Of a DNA stretch of 64,000 bases, positions 46,722 through 62,635 are shown one piece after another (position 1 is the first letter of the stretch; every line of letters starts with the position of its first letter). Origin of the DNA: Oscarella lobularis (lineage: Eukaryota; Porifera; Homoscleromorpha; Homosclerophorida; Oscarellidae). The notes below the pieces were generated by a model. That model searched no databases and had not been told where the DNA came from. It saw only the letters and a list, made by a program, of their open reading frames with translations. The DNA is taken from positions 3,162,001 to 3,226,000 of the forward strand of contig NC_089182.1 of NCBI RefSeq assembly GCF_947507565.1, written 5' to 3'. A program made the translations under genes and the position numbers.

Positions 46722-48832
46722 ATGGCAGACGCAATGGAAGTCGATTCCGCCGTCGAACCTGTTGCCAGCGGCCCGCAACCGCCTCCCGAGCAGGTACGAG
46801 ACTTGCATGGGGAGTATCGCTCTAAAAAATCGCCGATTGAACGTCCACTCTTCTTAGGCGGACGCTCCGCGACCCGCCGAAGGCGAACGGCGGCGAGAGC
46901 GCAGACGTCGCGGTTTCTCCGACGTCCCCATCGGCGGTGAGTGTAGAAACGAGCGCGCAAATCACTCGCACACGCACCGGGGCTCCCCGTCGGGGAACCA
47001 CCTCATAATCGCTCTCGTATAACGTGTTTCTCCTGTGTTTCTTGTCGTATTTTGCATGTACAGCAGCAGCGCGACACGACGTGGCGCCTCGGGGGGGTGA
47101 CGACCAAGGCGGCGGCGAGAGACTCACTCGACATCAAAGAACGCTCCTCATAGTTTCGTACTAGCTCTACTAGGTAGTCATTACGTAGTCAGTCTCTAAC
47201 GGCCTCAGCGCGCGTTCAAAGAGTGCATCTTCTCTCTCTTCTCCCGTTTCTCGTAGAGACTTGGTTTCTCCTTTCGCCACAAATGTGTTACCAATGAATA
47301 ACGAGTTCTCTCTGTTCTATGCCTATTAATCGAATTTTCTATTTTTTATTATGGGTGTGGTCTAAATATAGAAGGTGTTCAGTCGTCCGAAGACGCGTGC
47401 CTCCTTCCGCCCTCGATTAGCAAATTGACCGAAGAACAAGAAATGGCCATAGGTCAAGCAAAGAAGTACTGCATGGAACAGTCTGTCGCCATGGTAACCA
47501 AAAAAGCGAAACGCCATCGTTGAATTTTTGGAGTTTGTTTTCTTTTCGTAGGTTCTAAAGAAACAGAGCACGTCCCAGGCTCAGAATGTGATTGCCTTGC
47601 AGGAGGCTTCGCAGAGACAGAGAGCCTTGATGCTCATGTGTCGGTGAGAAGAGGACGCGCACTAATCCTTTATCTCTTTCTTAGCGATTGCGTTTCTAGA
47701 ATCTACGTCGGTAGCATCTACTACGAATTGAGAGACGACAACGTTCGGTCCGTTTTCGGCGCTTTCGGACCAATCAAAACGATCGATATGTCCTACGATG
47801 CGCAGACTCAGAAACACAAGGTCAGCGCAAAATTTTGTAAATACGTAAATTCATTTTTTATTTATTTATTTTAGGGTTACGCTTTTGTTGAGTACGAGAC
47901 TCCTGAGGCGGCTCAGTTGGCTCTGGAGCAGATGAACGGCGTGATTGTCGGCGGTCGCAACGTGAAAGTGGGCCGTCCGAATAACGTGCCTCAAGCGGCG
48001 CCCATCATTCAGCAAATGCACCAAGAGGCGGAACGACACAATAGGGTATACGTGGGATCGATTCATCCCGACCTATCTGAGTCAGACATTAAAAGGTGCA
48101 AATTATTAATTAAAAGAATACATGTACTTACCCCCTATCTTTAGTGTGTTTGAAGCTTTTGGGCCCATCGTCTCGTGCCAGCTGTGTCCTGATACACTGA
48201 GACCGGATAAACATAGGTAGGGGATTAGAGCAAGGAAGGGTTTTTTACGCTCTTCTCTTTGTGTAGAGGCTATGGGTACATTGATTATCAAAACCCCCAG
48301 TCGAAAATCGACGCTATTCAATCCATGAATCTGTTTGAATTGGGAGGCCAATACCTGAGAGTGGGAAAGGTGAGAAAAAAATCGTTTGTACCTTTCTATG
48401 CTGTATTTCCGCGGTGGCGATCAGGCTCTGACTCCTCCCTTGCCCTTTCCCGGCACTCCGGGCGCAATGAACCCGTTCATGCCCATTGCACCGCCTTCGG
48501 CGCCGACTGCAATGCCAGCTGAAGCAGCGGCCGCCGCTGCCGCGATAACGGCGAAGATAGCGCAGACGGAGTTACAAGGCAAGGGGAAAATACTGCTTGT
48601 ACTGTAACATTAATTTTTGATGCGTTTTTCTTCAGAACAATTAACCGGGGTTGTTGAGGAGAACGTTGTCGTTCCGGAGCCGCCGTCGTCGTCGTCGTCG
48701 TCGTCGCATAAACGATCTCCCAGACGCGGCGACAAGGAGCGGGACAGGGAGCGACGAAAGGGGTCGGCGACGTCGTCGAAGAAAGAAAACGATAAGGAGA
48801 AACATGCGGAAAGGAAAAAAGACGCGACGGCT

Positions 48833-48864
<32 letters not shown>

Positions 48865-49404
48865 TGCGCCTGTAGAAAAAGAAAAGCCCGCCGAAAATTT
48901 GAGTCTTCAGCACGAGGAGACGGGAATGGAGATCAAGGGATCGAATGCGAGGCTGATGCTCATGCAGAAGTTGTCCAGCAGAAAATCTGAAGTAGGGATA
49001 GTGCAGACTTTCCCTAATATGTTTTATTTCGATCTTTTCAGTCTCGTGTTCTTGTGTTGAAAAATATGGTGGGTGTCGAGGACGTCGACGACGATTTGGA
49101 GTCGGAAGTGACGGAAGAATGTTCGAAGTATGGCACAGTGAAGCGCGTGATCATCTATCAGGAGAAGCAAAGTCACGAGGACGACGCCGAGATTATCGTT
49201 AAAATATTCGTCGTTTTTTCTTCCCAGACAGGCAAGATTTTTTAATTATTATAAAGGGGGTTTTTTTGTTCTAAATATCACTGTTTCTTTTTAGAGGCGG
49301 AAGCGGCTATCAAATCTTTGGACGGTCGTTATTTTGGAGGGCGTATTGTGAAGGCGGAACTATACGATGAGACGAAGTTCAAAAATAACCAATTATCTGA
49401 CTGA
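46722..49404 (+). CDS. PUF60: PUF60, poly(U)-binding splicing factor
   Basis: PUF60 is a U2AF65-related splicing factor that helps recognise 3' splice sites. It starts [20 protein letters not shown]. After a long first intron comes [20 protein letters not shown], then RRM1 ([39 protein letters not shown]) and RRM2 ([46 protein letters not shown]). A linker holds serine and alanine runs. The C-terminal UHM domain follows ([57 protein letters not shown]). TGA lies at 49402-49404. The alanine run (about 48829-48868) is encoded by nearly pure GCC triplets and is thus prone to change length. MSH1 starts 44 bases downstream on the same strand. Confidence 0.95.
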
Positions 49405-49448
49405 TATGGGTGTTTTACAGAATGTTATGATTACGATCGCCGTAAGGA

Positions 49449-52400
49449 ATGCTCGCTTCTTTGAAATTCGTTCTGCGGTGCTCTAGGTACGCTCGCACGG
49501 CAGTGAACCTCGTTGAAGTTGTTCGCCATGCTTCGACAAAGTCGCCCGACCTCCTACGATTGGCGAAAACGCCTCTATTCGGCCAATTCACCGCGATAAA
49601 GAAGCAGCACCCCGATTGCCTCCTTCTATTTCAAGTCGGCGACTTCTACGAGCTGTACGGCGACGACGCCGAGCTCGCCGGCGGACGCACGTCGCTTCGC
49701 GTGACCCAGAAGAGCGGCGTCCCCATGGCCGGCTTTCCTGTACGATCCCTCGACGATTGGACGAAAGTTCTCGTCGAAGAGGGATTCAAATTGGCTATAT
49801 GCAATCAGACGCCGGACAAGTGCGGAAGAGAAACATTGTAAATGTAAATTTTTGTATTTTTTTTTCCTCCCACTGAATGAGGTCGCCGGCGACAAGTAAG
49901 TTGTTTCATCGGCGCGTTATTCGGCTCGTTACGCCGGGGACCGTCTTGGAGCCGGTGCATCCCGATGCGAATTATTTGATGGCTATTGCTACGGGCCCTG
50001 GGCAAAGTCTTGGCCTCGCTTGGATGGACATTTCCACTGGAGAATTCAAAGTACAGTAGGAAAGGGGGGCAATCAATATAGCACTCTTCACTCTTCAGTC
50101 ATGTACGTAGATTGGATTGTCCTCTGTTGAGAGTCTGTCCGAGGATTTAGAGAGAATTAGGCCGACTGAGGTGAGTGACGCGTAACAATAACATTTATTT
50201 ATTTATTTGGATTGTTTTGGTTTAGTTGCTGGTTCCTGTTGGATTTCTTGACCGTCTTTCTGACAGCATGGCTCGGTTTGGTAATCGCGGATTCAAGCAG
50301 AGAGCCAGTCAAATTTCAAATCAACTGCAAGAAATTTTCACAAATGAACTCGCGGACGATTATTGGAAAACGTCGCAGCTCAAAGTGTCGTCAGACCTAG
50401 AGGTCAGAGATTATTTATTGGAGATAAATGTCGTGCTTTAGTTAGGGTTTTTTTAGGCTAAAGCAGCGTCAGCACTGATCCAGTACGTCGAGTACACCCA
50501 GAAAAGCAGGGCACCCATTCTGAATGCACCGTCTCAGTTTTCAAGCCAAGAACACATGGCTATTGATCCCAATACAAGACGTGCTCTCGAACTAACAAGG
50601 CAATTCCGAAAGGACCACGTAAAAGAAGAATAAGTGAGTGACTATAGTTTTCAGGTCATGGACTGATGGGACTAAAAGAGGAAGCCTCTTGAATTGTATT
50701 GACAAAACGGTGACCGCTTCTGGCAAGAGACTGATACAAAGCCAACTTTGGTATCTCATATTTGTCACTATATCTATTGAGGTTTTTTCCTTTAGTTCTC
50801 CCTTGTTAAATGTTGCTCGAATCAATCGGTAGAGAACGCGTCTTTGGTATTATTATTATGATAGATCTAGTGCTGGTTTTTCTTTCTAGGAGGCTTGATG
50901 CTGTTAACTTTTTTCATTCTAATAAGCATCTGGCTCACAGCGTTCAATTGACGCTGAAAAAATTACCGGACGTTGAGCGACTTTTTCAGAAAATTTCTGT
51001 CAGCAATTCTTCAACGCTTGATCTGAATTCATTATTAAGCGCTATTCAGTTAGCAGGTTAGGCTTCAAATTTTAGCATTCAGATACCCAATCTCGATTAA
51101 TCCTGCAGAGGAAATCAAGGTTTTAGTAATGCCAGTGGCGAAGGAGAAAGACGAAGAAAGACTATTAAATGGTATGGCAATGGTCGTTGCTTCTAGCGAC
51201 GAAATTTTTGGGGGCTTCAGGTTTGGACGTGAGCCTTTCTCTGCGCACGGAACTTGAAAATTCTGTGCAAAATATAGGATCAGATGGCAACATAATGGAG
51301 GGTAAAATAAAATAAAAATTAAATTAAATTTCTCTTCGATGCTGGATCTATTAGGATACTCAAAAGAACTGGACGACTTGAGAGGCCAGTTGGCGTCCAA
51401 TGAAGAAGCTGTTGAGTCCCTTTGCGCCAAATACAGGTTATTATTAATAGATGAACTTGTATTGAGTATAGGGCCTTTGCAGATCTTCCTGTGGCATAGC
51501 CCGACTTGCTATCGTTCCTAATAAGCATTTTTCTCGCGTCGTGGAAGTTCCTGCTAGTTCAGCATCTAAGTTTATTCAGAGTTTATCGAATGAGACAGGA
51601 ATAGCTAGGTCAGTTGTAATGACTATTTTATAGAGAAAAAATTCATTGATTAGCCCTTTTCTAGAGTTGGTCAGACTACGGTCAAAGTTAGGTTCAGGTA
51701 CGAAAATCGTTGATTTTTTGTATCGCGATTGTAAAGAAGCGAATTTAGCACTGCAAAGCTTCAAGAACTAAACGGAGAATACCAGCGGATCAGTGCTGCT
51801 ATTTCGGATCATCAGAACCAGGTGTTTCAGTCGCTCTGTCAAAAGGTCAACCATCCCCAAAGATATATGCGTGGAAAGTTTTGAGAAAGGGGGTTAGGTG
51901 TCCGAGCATGCAGGGGATATAAAATCGCTGTCATCTACGCTAGCCAGGCTCGACATTGCGTCTTCTTTGGCCTTAGTAGCTCACGACAGGGTACAAAAAA
52001 TCTTAACAGTCGTTCTTCTCCAGGCCTCTATAATGTCTTAGGGATACGTTCGACCTGTCATGTCTGATGGTATCGACTTTGAAGTTGAAGGTGGCTTTCA
52101 TCCTGTAGTGGACGCTCTCCAGCCGGAAAATTTTATTGAAAACGACTGTGATTTGACTGCAAAAAGATTGTGGATCGTTACTGGGCCCAATATGGGAGGT
52201 AAAATAAACTATTTTCAGCACGAGGAAGCTTGGCATTTTTGACTCCTTAGGTAAGAGTACCTTCTTGCGACAGAACGCCTTAATTAGTCTAATGGCTCAG
52301 GTATCACTTAAAACGAAACTTGATGTCTCTTCACTTTGACTGTTTAGATGGGTTCGTTTGTGCCGGCTAGTTCAGCGAAGCTTGGCATTGTTGATAGGCT

Positions 52401-53018
52401 CTTCGCTCGAGTCGGTGCCAGTGATAATTTGGCCAAATATCAGTCGACGTTTATGACGGAAATGGTGGAAACGGCAACAATACTGACGCAGGCAACCAAA
52501 CGTTCTCTTGTGGTTCTCGACGAAATTGGTAAGACGGCGCGCGGAGAACTGAGCACTCGATAGCAGGGATACGATTTCTAAAGGAAGGGGGACCTCAACG
52601 TTGGACGGACTGGCGATAGCGTGGTCTGTGCTCGAGCATTTGCATTCGGACACGAAATGCCGCACTCTCTCCGCAACGCATTTTACGCAGCTCGGAAGGC
52701 TGACGAGTAAACTAAGCAAATCGGCCTGCTATCAGGCAAAGGCACGTCGAACAGATGACGGCGTTCAGTTTACATTTAAAATAGAGGTTAGATTCTATTT
52801 TTAAATTGCAAAGGCACCTAGGCACACATGATTGTTTAGCCTGGGATTTGTTCTGAATCGTTTGGCATCGACGTGGCAAGGCTAGCCGGCGTTCCAGACA
52901 ACGTTACAAAACGAGCCAAGGTAGATGAATTTCCCCGCTTTTTTTGTTGCCTAACAACGGTGGTGTCCATGTAAAGGAAATGCTGGAGCAAATGAGCTTA
53001 AAAGAGGAGAATCGTTAA
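49449..53018 (+). CDS. MSH1: MSH1-like mitochondrial-type MutS
   Basis: This is a MutS-family mismatch recognition ATPase. The N-terminus [20 protein letters not shown] is basic, lacks acidic residues and looks like a mitochondrial targeting peptide. MutS domain I follows with [20 protein letters not shown] and [19 protein letters not shown], then [15 protein letters not shown] and [15 protein letters not shown] of domain II. Lever and clamp regions follow ([20 protein letters not shown]). The ATPase domain has Walker A GPNMGGKSTF spanning an intron, [20 protein letters not shown], Walker [20 protein letters not shown] and [10 protein letters not shown]. It ends [13 protein letters not shown] at TAA 53016-53018. 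The domain I phenylalanine-x-glutamate type motif and bacterial-like sequence favour MSH1 over MSH2-6. It lacks the C-terminal nuclease of plant MSH1 and octocoral mtMutS. Confidence 0.85.
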
Positions 53019-53323
53019 TACAATTAAAGGTTTCTTCTTATATCTTCGAGCATGTAGTCAGACTTTATCAGATTTCTCTAACCTCGGGCTACACTTTCAA
53101 TTTGCAATTGTTCTTAGCCTTTCGATCTGTCTCTCTCTGTGCGACGGTGAGAGTGGAAGTCCAAGAAAAGACTGTCTGTAAGCGCGGAAGATAAGTACAG
53201 ATTTAGACACTCGGAAATCTATGGGACAGTGATAAGTTTGTCTGTCAAAGTTCCTGCCACTAGCTGCTCCTTTACTTCGCGATATGCCTCGTTTCTCGAG
53301 TATTCTCGTTCCAGCGCCCGACA

Positions 53324-55515
53324 ATGAAAGTCGGCTTGAGTATTTCAATCTTTCTCTGCCTATTGGGTAGGTGTTTTCCGTCCTTTCCCTTGAATTTATT
53401 TATCATGTGAATCTTTTTTCTTGAGGTTGTTCCATTTCGGCGGCGTCCCCCGTGTATAGCTATTTTGTCGGAGCGTGGAGTCAGTGCTCCATAACATGCG
53501 GCAGTGGCGGTGTTCAACGTCGAATTGTACTATGCTACGAGATTAATCCAATTAATCGAAGAGTCGACGACTCTCACTGCCATTCGCGGGGATTACCACG
53601 GCAACAAAAAAGTCGAATTTGCACCGCGGTCGCCTGCCCTACCACGACGACACCGTCCTATAAATATCGCGTGGGACAATGGGAACAATGTTCAGCGACT
53701 TGCGGTAGTGGCACTCAAAATCGATCAGTGTCATGCTTTGAGGCAGAAAGAAAAGTAAGCGACTCATACTGCAAGTCGGACAATCAGTTGCAAGAGCCAG
53801 CAAAAACTCGACGTTGCCAGACAACAGAATGCCCGACTTACGCATATCGACATGGACCGTGGCAACGATGTTCAGTGACGTGTGGTCAAGGAACTCAGAT
53901 TCGAAATGTGACGTGTCATGAAACGAGCCCATCCGAAAGAATGGTGAGCAATCTCCACTGCCAAGCAGCGAGATTGAAACAACCGAATAGAAGTCGAACT
54001 TGCCGCGGGGCGGTGTGCCCTGTGTATGGCTATTTCATTGGGTCGTGGGGCCCATGCTCTGTCACGTGCGGAAATGGCGTTCAAAACCGAGACGTGTCTT
54101 GCTATGAGTTAAGTCCACGCCGTCGAAGAGTAAGTGACTCTTTCTGCGAGGCATTGGGATATCTGCGAGCAAGGGCAAGTCAACGGTGCGTGATGAATGC
54201 TTGTCCGGTGTACGAATACCGCGTGGGATCGTGGGGACGATGCTCAGGAATGTGCGGTAATGGCACTCGAAATCGTTCTGTGGCGTGCTCTGAGGTAATC
54301 CCGTTGCAAAGAACAGTCAGCAACGCTTACTGCCAATCAGCGGGATTGGAGCAACCAGATGCAAGTCAACGTTGCAGGATCGACTGTGCAGTATATAAAT
54401 ACCAGCCTGGGCCGTGGGAACCGTGCCCCGTGCAGTGTGGAAATGGAACTCAGCGACGACCTTTGACATGCTTTGAGACTAGTCCACTGCAACGAGAAGT
54501 AGACATTGCTCAGTGTCGGTCGGTGGGAGCCGAGCAGCCGGATGCGATTCGTGACTGCCGAACGGAGTGTGAATATCGGTACGTCATGTGGGATTATTGC
54601 AGGCAGTGTGAAAAGAACGAGCAGAACGAGTCGGTAGAATGCTGGCAAACAAGTCCGTCATCCAGAAAGCTCGACTCAAATTTATGTGCCAATTTTGGTA
54701 CAAATCGTGCCGAAGTGAGAAAAATGGATCGTTGTCATTCTCAGTGTCTAGGTACAGGATACAGTAATAGCTACAATATTAGTACAATTTTGTTTTCTTT
54801 TAGAACGTGAACGGCTCAGCTCGGGCGCTTCCTCTTCCTTGCCACTCCGAAGTTCAGATCTGACCTACGTTGTGGGCGAGAAGGCCTCGATCATTGTGAC
54901 GTACGAATTGCACTTGAAGTGTTCAATTGCCGCGAATCCGCCTGTGACTTCGTACAAGTGGAACGCTACTTTTGACGTTTACGATGTCGACTATTTACAT
55001 CCTGGGCATCGATGGGGAGCCATTCGAATTTCGGAAGGAATGGGAGACACGTTGACGTTGAGAACCGAACGTCTTCTATACAGTGGCATATACAATTGCA
55101 TCGCAGATAATGGCGTCAACATGGCAATAAGAAGTTCTGCAGTTAAAGTCTATGGTAAGCTTCAAGTCGAGCATTATATCCATCATTATGTGTTGCTATA
55201 GGAATGCAACGGTGCGTGCGTCCAAGTGTCACTAGAGTGTCTTTAACAGAAGCAGGGTTAACATTTGATTGCCCAACGTCGACTGATACTATGTTTCCGT
55301 GTGAAATCAGCTCATACGTTGTTGAGTACCGGAACGCAAAGAACGAAATGACGCAGCATGGCACTTCCCAGTTGCCAGCGTATTTGCTGAAAGATCTTGC
55401 TCCAAATGCGGGGTACACCGTCAGAGTCATGGCCAACTATGATCGACCGGTCTGCCAGAAAGGCGTGAGGTTCAGTGACTGGTCAACTTTCCGTACCCTA
55501 GCTGCGGATGAATGA
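53324..55515 (+). CDS. secreted thrombospondin-repeat, Ig and FN3 protein
   Basis: This is an extracellular protein of about 690 residues. Exon 1 starts MKVGLSISIFLCLLG, a signal peptide. One large exon (about 53440-54750) encodes six thrombospondin type-1 repeats with the pattern Y-x-W-x-x-C-S-x-x-C-G, for example VGAWSQCSITCGSGG, VGQWEQCSATCGSG and IGSWGPCSVTCGNG. A seventh, degenerate repeat lacks part of the motif (VMWDYCRQCEKNEQN). The repeats are of the ADAMTS/papilin style. The next exon holds an Ig-like domain (HLKCSIAANPPVTSYKWNAT, YSGIYNCIADNG), and the last an FN3-like domain ending FSDWSTFRTLAADE. There is no metalloprotease, transmembrane helix or GPI signal, so it resembles an ADAMTS-like matrix protein. 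I cannot give a specific orthologue. Confidence 0.85.
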
Positions 55516-56062
55516 ACTTTTATCGGTACGTACTTAATTCATCTAAACAACTCATAATGACAATGTTTTTGCAGGTTCCGTGATATATAAGTCATGACTG
55601 TCGTGGTAGCGGTGTCTTAGTTTTTTTCTGTGTCGTTCAACTCCGGACGCCGGCATGGTGTGGTGTTTCTATGTGGTCAGCATGCGTTCACGGAAATGTA
55701 TGTGATCTCAAGTCTCCGAGTTCCAACAAGGAAAAGCTTGGAAGGTGAGTATACATGTACGTAATACTCGTCTTGATCTCTTTCGTTTTGGGGCTTGACC
55801 TGCTGACCACTCCAGTATTTACGGACCCCTCCCTCTTCGTCAGTCCGGCCACGCGAGAATCAAATATGTCAAAACACTTGTTAGACGAGCACCTTCCAAC
55901 AAAAACCTCTCGCCTGCGCCCTAACTTGTTCGCTCCGTCACTTGTTAAAGACTAACCCAGTCACTAGTGGCTATTATTTCCTTCTTCACGTGCGACACGA
56001 AAGGGACGATCAGATAAGTGCTAGCATTTATTGCAAACATAACATATGCACTGCAGATACTA
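55516..56062. other. convergent intergenic region
   Basis: This contains the 3' flanks of the TSP1 gene (+) and TIPRL (-). A short open frame at 55755-55955 has no splice context or family match. I see no further feature. Confidence 0.4.
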
Positions 56063-57162
56063 TTACGACTCTAATAGTTCTGTTCCTTTCATATCAGAGG
56101 CTGCAGGAAACTGCAATCGCTCCGTCAATTTCTCCTTGATCATCAGATAGCTGCACATTTTTTCCGGATCAATCAGAGCATCGTGGGGAAACTAAACGCC
56201 AGGTACAATTATATATAGTCAATGGCAATAATCCGCGAACAGGTTACCCGCTCTGTTACAGGTCCTTCTCGTCTCGTTATTTCCCTGAGCATGTAGTTGG
56301 TCCCCACCTAAAAGACAGACATAGAAAATCATTACTAGTGATGTTCACTCACTTGATGGTATATCCTTGTGTCGTAGATTCTCGCCAGTACTCCATCCAC
56401 CCTCAGGAAAAAACGCAACAGGACAAAAAATCCGCTAGCCATGACCCTCTGAAACAGTCACAAGTAGAGACCGTGGACCAGAGTAAGTGCTTACCAATTT
56501 TACATTGAGTAGGGCTATTCCGTTGTCAGCTAGTTCGTCTTCAAATAGACAGACGTCTTCATAGAAGTGAATTTTCTCTGGCTCCTTTAGTTTTTCAATG
56601 TCAATTCGTTCGTCGGTTTGCAGTACCTATAATGCTGCACTCAGAAATATTTCTTTTTTTCTATAAAGGCCAGACAGAAATAGGCTGAGCATCAGGAAGA
56701 TGATACAACGATCCCACGTATTGATTGGTATAGGTCCAATCAAATGGCTTGATGACGTTATTGATTCCCTCGCTCGATTCTCTGAAGAAAACGTAAACAA
56801 AGCAACTATATAACTACAGTCGAAAAAATACCTTGTCCTTTTCCACAGTTCTGCATCAGCTACCTTTAGTGTGTCCTCTCGATTGTTGACCATTTTTAGG
56901 GCGTCCATGGCAACGAAACGAACGCCGAAGCCGGCCTCGTGGCCGATTTGGAGAAGGTTATTTGCAAAAACCATTTCGGGTAAGGGCAATTCTATTTTCT
57001 GTTCAACTCTGTCGAAAGTGAGTCTCTCTTTTTTTATCACTTATCGATGCTCAATGTTTCTAACGTTTCTCTCTCTTTCGTATTTAGTATTGGACACTTT
57101 TGCGCTGCTACAGTCCATGGACCAAAAGAGAACGTCTGCTCGTTCTTGAGTGCGGCCATCAT
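56063..57162 (-). CDS. TIPRL: TIPRL, TOR signalling/PP2A regulator (TIP41-like)
   Basis: TIPRL binds the catalytic subunits of PP2A-type phosphatases and modulates TOR and DNA-damage signalling. The start at 57162 gives [20 protein letters not shown], matching the FGPWKLTASK segment of the human protein. The next exon encodes [20 protein letters not shown] and [19 protein letters not shown]. Later exons give [55 protein letters not shown] and [20 protein letters not shown]. The last exon ends at TAA 56063-56065 after [11 protein letters not shown]. All segments follow family order without gaps I could see. It is divergent from VCP, with 205 bases between start codons. Confidence 0.93.
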
Positions 57163-57272
57163 AGACGAGACGTAACACCCGTATCATTGTCTCGTCATTG
57201 AGTTGAGGCGATATTTTTAGCAACATGATGTCGCTTGTCCGGGATTTCTTGCAACGTCATCGTTCAGAGTGA

Positions 57273-61667
<4,395 letters not shown>

Positions 61668-62635
61668 TCTGCGAAGTCGAATTGTAGCGCAGAATCATCA
61701 ATCAGTCTGTATTTTGTTAAGAACTTGATGTAGGTGTGCGCCTCTCTAGGTCCTGTTCTGTCTTTTACCAAGTGCATGTGCGCACGCCTCTCTGTGTGTT
61801 TTCGTGTCATAATAAAGTATCGTTCTAAGCGCAATAGTTTCACAATAGGCTTGCCCTGAGAAGACTTCGTTTGATGAACCCGGAAGTAAACCGGAAGTTA
61901 AAATTCTTGTGCGCGTGCGTCTTCCTTCTTTTGCTGTCTGCCTGCTCGGCGCAGGCTTCGTGGGGGTCACTCCATACTCCCCTCGATCGGAGTTAGAGCC
62001 CGTTTATTCTCTTGGCTCAGACGCCTGGGACTGAGCAGTCTCGGATGTGAGCGCTGTCAGCCTGATTCCAGGGGGACCACTTTTTTACCCACCGCAGTCC
62101 TGGAGGGGGGAGGGTGCACTGCATAACCCTCATCAACAGGTGAGCCAATTTAACCTCTTGGCAACCGAGTTGGGGCCGGTTTTATTTAGTCACCCCGGGG
62201 CCCAGGGGTGAATGAAGACATCGGAAAGCTCTTCATCAACCTCGTCCGTATGATCCTTTGATGAGCCTATACAGAACACATAAGACAGAGTCGAAGAAAA
62301 AGAGAATCGTACCTGCTTCAGTTGAATGAGAAGTACCTTGGCCAATAGATTCTTCATTGTGCATTGAATAAACGTGCCTGCATTCGTTTCAGAGGACGGC
62401 ACACATGGGACAGAGACAACGAAAAAGTATGTACACAAAAGGGGTTCTATTTCAATGAACCCGGAAATAAACCGAAAGTAATTGGTCTGCATATATCGCC
62501 TCTCTAGACTCTGTTCTCTAGCTAATGTCTCAGCTTACCGTAAATTATTAATAAACAGAATTTGTCCGGATACGCCACTACCTAAAAACGCGACCTCTAA
62601 GGCGCCTAGCTATAGAATCTCGCTCGGTCTTACCT
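61668..62635. other. intergenic region with ETS-like motif pairs
   Basis: Two ETS-type CCGGAAGT sites lie 11 bases apart at 61880-61898. A diverged copy of the same stretch (ATGAACCCGGAAATAAACCG) appears near 62455-62475. A CGCCTCTCTAG tract also occurs twice, at about 61739 and 62497, so part of the interval is duplicated. Between them, 61940-62086 is a run of small hairpins ending in six T, listed separately. No protein-coding gene is evident; a 100-codon minus frame at 62190-62492 has no family resemblance. Confidence 0.45.
61940..62086 (+). ncRNA. candidate structured small RNA with T6 end
   Basis: Four consecutive perfect stems are visible: GCCTG/CAGGC (61940-61956), ACTCC/GGAGT (61976-61993), GCTCAG/CTGAGC (62015-62036) and CCTG/CAGG (62061-62072). 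A run of six T follows at 62081-62086, which could end an RNA polymerase III transcript. I do not recognise it as U1-U6, 7SK, 7SL, RNase P or Y RNA. It could equally be GC-rich promoter sequence, so treat as a candidate only. Confidence 0.25.

Noticed and set aside
47000-47370. Possible extra gene in the long first intron of PUF60.
   Set aside because: Short frames only, no splice context and no resemblance. It is more likely an intron with promoter-proximal regulatory sequence.
61918-62130. Identification of the GC-rich hairpin block as 7SK or U1 RNA.
   Set aside because: A short GGATGTGAG match to the 7SK start and a TGCATAA match to U1 are not backed by the rest of either RNA.
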